Program-made: the position numbers and the translations under genes
Shown: one piece after another, positions 1 through 8,007 of the stretch
Layout: each line of letters opens with the position of its first letter
How positions within the stretch are numbered: the first letter of the stretch is position 1
Assembly (NCBI RefSeq): GCF_000188695.1
Contig: NW_004754895.1
Location: forward strand, 288,049 to 298,048
Source: Salpingoeca rosetta
Taxonomy: Eukaryota; Opisthokonta; Choanoflagellata; Craspedida; Salpingoecidae
Reading direction: 5' to 3'
Length of the DNA: 10,000 bases
The notes under the pieces: model-generated
Databases searched by the model: none
Told to the model about the DNA's origin: nothing
The model's input: the letters and a program-made list of their open reading frames with translations, nothing else

Positions 1-553
1 CGTTACACCCTGCACGTGTGTGTGTGTGTGTGTGTGTGTGGTGCTGGTGTGTGTTTCGTTCCCACAACACACGCTCCCCCCCCCCCTCATCTCTGTCTTC
101 TTCGCCCGTCGCAAAAAATAACGCACCATCATGGTGGGGTGCCAGCTGGCTGGCAACACAAACAACAATAGATTCGCACCACCTCCACTGCAAGCAGCAC
201 CAGCCGCGTGGAACGAAACACACGACCTCGGCCACCACCACCACCCCTTGGTGTGCTTCCAGAATAGCCACACCAACCACCACAGCTACAACTACAACAA
301 TGCGTCTCAACATGGCTTGCATTTGTCAAATACAGCTGATCCCTTCCGTCCCCAGCCATCACCCTGGAGCTCCGTGCCATCCCTGATCCTCGACGCGCTC
401 TTCAACCTCGTGTTCTCCGAAACAAAGCCGCCACCTTTCGTTTCCTCGCCACCACCGCCCCTCTCATCAGCAGCAACGTCGTTTTCAGCATCACTCCCTG
501 CATCACCGACTGCCACAGACTCTCACACCGCATCGGCAACAGCACAGGCAACC
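1..553 (+). promoter_or_regulatory. 5' flank / probable leader of the SUMT gene
   Basis: The stretch opens with a GT repeat (16-40) and an 11-base C run (76-86), then becomes C/A-rich. There is no TATA box or other recognisable promoter element. An open frame continuous with the SUMT gene begins at ATG 131, and an in-frame TAA at 119-121 blocks any further extension. Translation of 131-553 is rich in His, Asn, Pro and Ser and resembles no domain I know. It could be a disordered N-terminal extension, or untranslated leader. The motif CACAG at 543-547 just before the Kozak-like ACCATGG at 551-557 could be the acceptor of a 5'-UTR intron, with a donor at the GTGTGT tract near 16. That would remove the upstream ATGs at 131, 300 and 311. 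These alternatives cannot be separated without transcripts. Confidence 0.45.
16..40. repeat. (GT)n microsatellite, ~12 units
   Basis: This is a perfect GT dinucleotide run on the + strand, followed by an imperfect GT-rich tail to about 54. It has the same orientation as the GT tract in the intron of the downstream + strand gene. Confidence 0.9.
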
Positions 554-1438
554 ATGGGCTGGCTCGGCTGCAACACCCCGGCGCTGACGATCGCCTTTGC
601 TCTTGGCGCGGCCACCTGCGCCTTCATCGCCATCCTCTCCGTGGTGCTCCCCGACTGGTACAAGAGCATGCGGGACGCATATCGGCGACGCAAGGAGCGA
701 CGAGAGCAGGAAGCAGCGGGCATCACCACCACCAACAACAACAACAACAACAACAACAACGCCAACAGCAACAACATCAGGTCAGGCCAACAACCACCAA
801 CGGCAACCACCACCGCAGGCTTGGTTGCTGCGGCAACACGGCCAGAGCTGCTTCAAGCGCCAAGCCAGCCGCACACTGCCCGTGGCAGCATCATGCTGGT
901 CGGTGCTGGTCCCGGCAGCGTGAATCTGCTCACGATTGCGGCCATGCGTGCCATCAAGGAGGCGGACGTCGTGGTATGCGACCGCCTGGTGCCAGACGCC
1001 ATCCGCAGGCTTGCACGTGGGCAGGTGGTGGTCACCACCAAGCGACACGGCACCGCCGACGCCGGCCAGGAAGCCATCTATGCTGCCTGCCTCCGTGCGC
1101 TGGCGCAAGGCAAGCGCGTTGTTCGGCTGAAGGGCGGTGATCCGTTTGTGTTTGGGCGCGGCGCAGAGGAGGTGCTGCGCTTCCGCCAGCACGGTTATGA
1201 ACCCATTGTGATCCCCGGCATCTCCAGCTGCACGGCTGCGCCGTTGCTGTCGGGCGTGCCACTCACCACGCGTGGCGTTGCTGATCGTTTCCTCGTCTGC
1301 ACCGCACACGGCCAACAGGACTCAGGTGTGTGTGTCTGTGTGTCTGTGCGTGTGTGTGTCTGTGTGTCTGTGTGTGTGCGTGTGCGTGTGTGTCTGTATG
1401 TGTGTGCGTGTGTGTCTGTGTGCGTGTGTGCGTGTGTG

Positions 1439-1484
<46 letters not shown>

Positions 1485-1867
1485 CCCGTTTGTCTGTCTG
1501 TCTGTCTCTCCGCCTGTCTGCCTTCTGTGCTGCCTACTCTCACACCCACTCACGCGTGTTACGCACTCGCTTGCTCCGTCACCTTCAACCTGCAGATCCC
1601 CGCTACCCGATGTTTGATCCAGCCTGCACGTTTGTGTTTCTCATGGGCGTGCGCCGCGTGGAGCAGCTGACGAAGCGCCTCATTGCTTTCCACAAGTTCC
1701 CGCCATCAACACCAGCGTGCATCGTGCAGGAGGCAAGCATGCGAACGCAGTGCCAGCTCAGCACCACCTTGGAGCTGCTGCCTTGCCTGGCAAAGGCCAA
1801 CAACATCTCTGCGCCCGCCACCATTGTCATTGGCAATGCTGTCACAACGCTTATGAGCACCGCATGA
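554..1867 (+). CDS. Uroporphyrinogen-III C-methyltransferase (SUMT, Met1/CobA family), membrane-anchored
   Basis: SUMT methylates uroporphyrinogen III twice with SAM to give precorrin-2, the entry to siroheme for sulfite and nitrite reductases. I see two exons, 554-1325 and 1596-1867, joined in phase 1 to give 347 aa. Residues 8-32 form one hydrophobic segment followed by a basic stretch (YRRRKERR), and a poly-Asn linker covers about 61-74. The methyltransferase domain begins near 113: VGAGPG (116-121), DRLV (143-146), RLKGGDPFVFGRG (191-203), PGISS (221-225), PLTTRG (236-241), FLMGV (272-276) and APATIVIGNAV near the end. All are family hallmarks in the right order. The Asp that usually follows GPG in bacterial SUMT is Ser here, as I recall for fungal Met1. 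The start at 554 has a strong Kozak context; ATG 131 is an in-frame alternative. There is no fused dehydrogenase/ferrochelatase domain. Confidence 0.88.
728..775 (+). repeat. Coding (AAC)n tract encoding poly-Asn
   Basis: A near-perfect AAC triplet run inside SUMT exon 1 encodes about nine consecutive Asn and then an Asn/Ala/Ser mix. It lies between the membrane anchor and the catalytic domain, so it probably acts as a flexible linker. Confidence 0.85.
1326..1520 (+). repeat. Compound (TG)n / (TCTG)n microsatellite
   Basis: An interrupted TG tract (1326-1440) passes into a tetranucleotide TCTG array, perfect from 1441 to about 1477 and degenerate to about 1520. It fills most of the SUMT intron. 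Confidence 0.92.
1326..1595 (+). other. SUMT intron (270 nt, phase 1)
   Basis: The donor is CAG|GTGTGT and the acceptor is CTGCAG|AT. Removing the intron joins TAHGQQDS directly to DPRYPMFDPA, which restores the normal SUMT spacing between the TAHG and MGV motifs. The intron is 90 codons long and has no in-frame stop, so the unspliced frame stays open and reads as a Val/Cys/Ser string. That translation is microsatellite noise and not a protein domain. Confidence 0.88.
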
Positions 1868-2178
1868 GGGAGTGGCGCTGATGTTGTACTGCTGCTGTTG
1901 CTACTGTTGCTACATGTCACTGCGGCTGGTGCTTGCACCGGTTGTTTTTGTTCCTGGTCACCCGCCTCATGCGACATATTTGTCATGCTACTTCTTCCGT
2001 TGCATCTTTTAAATTGTGTCATTTCATGTCACATCACATCACTCTCACTCTTTCATTGTTACGCTTCTGTTTCGTTACAACTTGCCTCCCTCTGCCCCTG
2101 CGGCTGCATCTGCTTGTGCTACATTGTTACATTGCTGCTGCTGCTTCCATCTGTGTATCAGCCCACACGATATAATAG

Positions 2179-2207
2179 CTCGCCCAACAACAACATGTTG
2201 GCACGAG
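2179..2207. other. Imperfect inverted repeat between the two 3' ends
   Basis: CCAACA (2184-2189) pairs with TGTTGG (2196-2201) across a 6-nt loop. The stem is extended by CTCG (2179-2182) with CGAG (2204-2207) across a small internal loop. The loop side also contains the 10-bp palindrome CAACATGTTG (2191-2200). No function can be shown from sequence. Confidence 0.45.
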
Positions 2208-2447
2208 ACAACAGGCTCGTACACTCACACACACACACATAAGACAAAGGAAGAAAGCAAAGCAAACACCAGAAAGCAACTGCAGAAGAAGCTGGAAAAG
2301 CGAGCCAACATAAGCCGTTCAGGCTTTCTGATAATGACATAAAACCGCACAACAACACCACTCCCTGTGTGCAAGCGTATGCGTATGGGTGCGTTGGTGT
2401 GTAATGCAATGCTGCGTTGCGCAGCCAACAGCTTCACACATGCGTGC

Positions 2448-2502
2448 GCACACACACACACACAACACACACAAAAAACACACACACACACAACACACAC
2501 AC
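2448..2502. repeat. (CA)n-rich tract just 3' of the kinase stop codon
   Basis: An imperfect CA run on the + strand begins about 10 nt beyond the kinase stop. In the kinase mRNA it would read as UG repeats at the very start of the 3' UTR. Confidence 0.88.
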
Positions 2503-2512
2503 GCAGCACAAT

Positions 2513-5500
2513 TCAAAGATCAAACGCTCCAAGAACGTCATCAAGCGCGGCAATTTCGTTGCGGAAGCGCTCAGAGAACGCACTGGTTGTCAGCTCCTTG
2601 GCAGGGGACACGCCGCGTGTTGCGGGGCCAAGATGGCTCTGCCCGAGCACGTGCTTGCTCAACACTTCGCGCGGGTCTGCATTGATGAGGCTGGAGAATG
2701 CCGACACAAACGACGCGCGGATGGTCGCGCTTGGCTTCTCAAGCTTCAGCAGATACGTGTGCGTCTCCTTGCTCTGCACCAGGTAGGCATGTGCGCTCGC
2801 CGTGCCAAGCACACCGCAGTTCGCCAGCGACACGACGCGGCTACGGCGGTTGCCAAGGTCTTGAAGCTCGACACTCTGACGACCGACAACACAAAGCTGC
2901 TGCTCGCCAACCAGGGCAAATGCCTGCGGCACGTTCACGTGCCACTCAAGACTCGGCTCGGTCGACACAACGCGACCCTCGAGGTTCACCACGAGGCCGT
3001 AGCGGCTGAAGCACAGCAGCAGCTTGTCGTGCCCAAGCTCAAACACGTCAATCGGAAACACGTTCCCGCGCTCCTCGTTGCTCAGGTGCATGGCAAGGTT
3101 GCTGTCATCGACGTCAAGCAGATCTTCAATGTCCAGCTCAAGCGGTTCCAGCATGGAGAAGCGTGACGACCCCCACACAAAGCGACGCAGCGACGCCACG
3201 TACTTGAGGCACGTCGTCGGGTCGGTGTAGCGTGGGCCGTGCGCCTGCTTAGAAAGCACAAACGCGCGCTCACGGGCCCGCCACTCAAACAGCGCCATGC
3301 AGTCCGTGTGTGCGGAGAACAGGAACGTGCGTCCAGCGACAACCGTGCCCACGGCGAACGCAAGCGTGTTGTGGCTCTGCTCAATCTCCTTCAGCTTCTT
3401 CTGCCCGCGCTCGCGCGCTGCTTCCAAAGACACATCCTCCTCACCACTGCCGCTGCTGCTGCTGCTGCTGCTGCTGCCTTGGCTGCCCTGGCTCGCCTCA
3501 CTGGTCTTGCGCTGCCGCTCAGCACGAGCTGTGGCGCCCGACCTGGCAGAGACGGTGGTTGCAGACGACGTCGTGCTGGCCTGCGTCCGCACACCGTGGG
3601 ACCGCACACTCTCGCTGTTGTCAGCAACGGCAATGCCAGAGGAGCTGCGGTGCAGTGCAGACAGCTTCAGCACGCACATGCGCCGTTGCTCGCCCACCAC
3701 CAGCACCAGCACACCCAGCTCCCGCACGCACTCGGCATCATGGATGGTGTCCTTGCACACAAATGCGGGCGCATCAAACACAACCTGAAGCTGCTCCTCT
3801 GCGCCCACGCCGCTTGTCTGCGTCCAATACAGGCCCTCCTCACTCACGAGCAGCTGCGAGCCGTCGAGGAGCGTCACCATCTTGAGGACGGTCAGGCCGG
3901 GCCCAGCAACGACACCATCACACAACAGCAGCTGCTGCTGCTGTTGTTGAGCGCCGTCGTCGTCGCTGCTGGCAGAGCCCCTGCGTTCGCGTGCAGCCTG
4001 CAGCACAAGCGGTGGGGCATTGAGCGCGCACACACGATGCGGCTGCCACTTTGCGTCGTCTGTCGTGACGCGAGCAGCATAGCGCTGCACTGTGGCCTTG
4101 AGGGTGCGCGCAAGCCGCTGGGCAGAGGCGGTGCTGTCCGTCTCAATCAGCACCTCCTGCCCCACCCAGCAAGGCGGGTGGTGCGACACATACACGACAG
4201 AATCCTGCGCAATCTCGCCGCCGGCCTCAAGCACAGACAGCTCGCTGGACAGGTGCGTGCTGACAACAAACGCCGATGGGCAGCGGCGAAGATCGAAGAA
4301 AGTCAGCACCTCGCCATCCTCGTGCCCCTGACTGTCGTCGGAAACGGCACGGAGCGACAACATGCTCTCGCGCAGCTCCAACACGGCGTGCGCCCACTGC
4401 TGTGAGCCCTCACTCAGCAGCAGCACGCGCACGGGGCGGGCAGATGGCTTGGTGTTCTCATCGCCAGTGACGGCACCAGCAACACCAACGCTGTCATCCC
4501 CGCCAACAATGGAGGTCAGCAGCGATGAGTCGAGGTTCTGCTGCCTGCTGGCGTTGCCGAACCCAGCTGTGTGCACCTTGTTCTTCAGAGGCGTGCCGCC
4601 GTTGGACGCAAGCACGTTGCCGTCAAGCGCGCCAAGAGCGCGGCGGCGACGCAGCGAGGGCGCAGCGCCAGTGCTGGCGGAGGTGATGTTGATGTTGATG
4701 CCGGTGTTGTTGTGTGAGCAAACCGCGTCACAAGAACGCTTGCCCATGGCATACTCGGGCGACTGGGACCCATCCTCGTGCGGCTGCTGCTCTTGTTGCT
4801 CGAGGGCTTCGCGCACGTTGGCAAAGCGCTCGTAGCGTGAGCGTGGCATCTGTGGCGTCACCACCTGCGATGACGTCACAGCAAGCGGACCGGTCATGTC
4901 CAGATCCGTGACGCCCACTTCGCACCCACTGCGGTTGTCCACATCTGGCGTTTGGGCGCGATGCATTGCCTGCAGGCACGGAGTGGAGGGGGCGCTGTCG
5001 CCCTTATCCGCCTTGCTGCAATCGTCACCAGGGATGGCGGTAGTAGCGCTGGCGCACTCCTTCTTTTCTTTCGCGGGTGCAACGACAACAGCAGCAGAGG
5101 CAGCTGGCTTCATCTGCGACTTGTACAGCTGCTTGTTGCGCAGGGCGCTCATACGAGACATCATGCGCGTGAGGGGCACGATGCCGCTCGACACGGCGCT
5201 GGCGTTGGCAGATGCAGAGGTGGGCGACTGCGTGAAAGAGCCTGCTGACAGGGCTGCAGGTCTGTGCCCTTCATCCAGCTCGGCTTGCATGCGCTGCAGC
5301 TGCAGCACCGTGTCATGCAAGCGACGCTTGGCCAGACGAAGCTCGCTCTTCATGGCCGTGCAGTAGCGGCAAGATTCCCCGGGCACATCATCGCCATCGT
5401 CATCATGATCGATGGCGGTGGCGGCGGTGACGGTGGCTGTTGCGTCACCCTTCGGGCTCTGCTGCTGTTGCTGTTGCTGCAGGTGCTCCTGAAGCAGCTT

Positions 5501-7936
5501 GGGCAGGGCCGGGATGGGCCGGGCAGCAAACTTGTGGCGCTGCTTGCCGCGGAACAGGCGCAGCTTCAGCTTTGGTCGCATGTGCGCGTGCTGGTGGTTG
5601 CCAGAGGCGGCGTTGGTGAGAATGGTGTCGAGCAGCTTGCCGTGCTGCGCCTTAACTGCCTCCAACCGCAGGTTGTCGGTTGCCATGCCATTCACCTCTT
5701 CCTCCAGCAAGCGAACCTTCTCTGTAAAGTGCTGCCGCTCCTTGTCAAGCTGGCGAAAGGCGTCGTTAAGCTGGGCCGTCTGCTTGTGCAGCTGCTGATC
5801 GCGCATCTGCAGCTCTTCCTCCAGTGCCGCACGTGCTTCGCGGGCGCGCTTGGCTGCGCTCTCCGCCTCCACCCACTGCGACTCGTACTTGGACGCCATT
5901 TCAGTCGCCTCCTGCAGGTCCGTGTAGAACCCTTCCATCATGTTGCATGTCGACACGTTCAGCTTGCGCAACCTCTCCTCAAGGTCGGCAATCTGTTGTG
6001 AGGGTGGTGGCGGTGTTGTTGTCGTTGTGTGGGTGATTTGAGGAAGGGTGGGAGTGAGAGACGACACAGCAAAACAGTTCCGTGAGTAAGTGTGTGTGTG
6101 TGTGTGTGTGTTTCTGGGTGTGTAGGCTTTTGTCTATGTGCTTGTGCCTGTGTGTGTGTGTGCGTGTGTCTGCATGTGGAGAACGCAGATTTTTGGACAG
6201 TTCATGGCAATCGGAACGAGATGCAGACCAACACAACAAACGAACCGTGCTCTGATGCTCAGCTTTCTCCTTGTTGAGCGAATCGCGCTCCTCAGTCGTG
6301 GTCTTCAGCAAACAGCCAAGTGCTTGCACCTGTTCCATGGACAACAGAAGAGTCGTCGCAGGCACATATCAATTCAGGTTCTCAAATGCGTCGTGGATTC
6401 GGCTCGAACAAATTCAACAACATGTTCATCAAATACGTACAAATATTCAAACAAACACAGACACACAACATACAATATCTCATGCACACCCACAAAGGCA
6501 CATGCACACTCACGCCCAAGTGTACAGAAGCAATCAAATGCACACCCACACGCTCACACACACACGCTCACACACGCTCACACACACACGCACACACACC
6601 CAACTGCTCACCTCCTGTGTGCGGTCGAGGAGTTGCTGCTGCAGCTCATCAATGGTGGCCTTGTGCTTACGGACTTGGCTGCGTGCAGCATCAACCTCAG
6701 CAGACGTGGACACGGATGTCACAGTCGCAGCCCGCCGCATGTCCTTCTTCTCCTTGGATGCCGCAGCCAACTCAAGGCGAAGCGTATCTGTCTCACGCAT
6801 GAGCGCCTGCACTTGCTCCTCAAGACTGGCGTTGTCGGCTTGCGTGCGCGCAAGCTGTTTCTTTGCCATCGCCTCGGCTTCCTCAAGCGCAGCAATACGC
6901 TTGGCATCGGCCTGCGCCTGTTTAGATACGGCACGCGCGCGCTCCAAATCCGCTTCAAGCTGCTGCACGCGCCGCTGCAGCCGCTGCTCCTTCTCCTGCG
7001 TTGCCTCCAGTTGGTTCACGGAGACAGCAGCCGAGTCCGTGGACCGCCGCACCTTCTGCTTCAGGTGGCGAAGCTCGCGCTGGGCAATGCTTGCCTGCCG
7101 CTTGAGCTGCTGCACTTCGTCGTTCAGGCACTTGTTCTCGCGCTTCAGAGCCGTCACCTTGTGGTCCTGGCGGGCGCGCATGCTTGCACGCACGTTGCGC
7201 TGTCCCAAAGGTGACATGTTCTCCTGCTCTTGTTGTTGTCGAAGCTGGGGCTTGCTGTTGGCAGCAACGGCCGAGCCCGTGGTGGCAGCAGCAGTGTCCT
7301 TGCTAGCTGTCTTCTCTCTTTCTTCGTCGTCGGCGCTGGCGTCCTGTTCCTCAGCCTCACTCTCTCGCACAAACGTAAAGCCAGCGTAGTCGAGCTTGGA
7401 GACATCAAAGCCGTGCTCAATGGCGGCCATGGTATTGGTGGCGAGCGAGATGCGCTGCCGCTCAGCAAACGGCGTCTTGTCGCCGTCGTCCTGTGGGAAG
7501 TGGGACGTGTCTTCGGCATGCGCCAGCACAGGTACATATGGCGGCTCCTGCCCCTCCATGTTGGCTGGGCAGCCGTCCTTGTCCTTTGCTTCTGTCCAAA
7601 CACGCATGGCCTCGTGCGAGAGAATGGCACGTGCGTCTAGGCGGGAACTGCACTTGCGGAGAAGACCAGCAACGAGCGCGCGAGCGGGCTTGGACACGCA
7701 CGCGGGGTACTCCAGCGATGGCACCAGCTCCTGCGGAAGCAGTAGTGGCGATGGTGGTGGCGGTGGGGGCGATGATGACGAGAATGAAAGGAGGGGGTGG
7801 TCATGCAAGAGTGCATGATCAATCGCATGTGAGGATATGGCGTGTGGTTACTGAAACGCTGACACACATGCCCATACAAACACACACACGCACACACACG
7901 CACACACACACACACATACACACACACACACACACA

Positions 7937-8007
<71 letters not shown>

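Larger units (their letters stand above)
1868..2512. other. Convergent intergenic region with both 3' ends
   Basis: No gene is seen here. The + strand is T/pyrimidine-rich from 1868 to about 2160 (3' side of SUMT) and A/purine-rich with CA repeats from about 2220, so it is T-rich in the sense of the - strand kinase gene. No AATAAA is present on the + strand and no TTTATT that would give one on the - strand. Polyadenylation must therefore use other signals or start elsewhere. An imperfect hairpin lies at 2179-2207, near the composition flip. Confidence 0.75.
5600..7181 (-). other. Long coiled-coil region of the kinase (interrupted by two introns)
   Basis: From the basic segment around [14 protein letters not shown] onward, heptad-like Leu/Ala spacing with abundant Glu, Lys, Arg and Gln runs for about 350 residues. 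It crosses the 28-codon exon 6329-6246 and ends near KLLDTIL. In this kinase family the coiled coil mediates dimerisation and Rho or Rac binding. A discrete Rho-binding motif cannot be assigned from sequence alone. The coil is much shorter than the roughly 900-residue coil of human CRIK. Confidence 0.8.

Noticed and set aside
1326..1520. Cys/Val-rich repetitive protein segment in the SUMT frame
   Set aside because: It is the translation of TG and TCTG repeats inside an intron. Splicing restores the normal methyltransferase alignment.
554..1867. Recent bacterial acquisition of a cobA/cysG-type gene
   Set aside because: The gene carries a spliceosomal intron, a eukaryote-style Asn-rich linker and a Ser in the SAM loop that resembles fungal Met1. 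Base composition does not stand out from the neighbouring gene.
2417..4405. Long open frames on the + strand across the CNH and PH coding region
   Set aside because: They are antisense shadows of a GC-rich coding exon. Their translations show no recognisable domain, while the - strand frame matches CNH and PH.
5344..5400. CRYC motif as a possible C1 or other zinc finger
   Set aside because: Only one CxxC is present, with no further Cys/His pairs at zinc-finger spacing; it is followed by a helical stretch.
6138..7389. Two long + strand frames opposite the coiled-coil exon
   Set aside because: They are antisense of a repetitive coiled-coil sequence, rich in Leu, His and Ser with no homology I recognise, and they run into intronic CA repeats.
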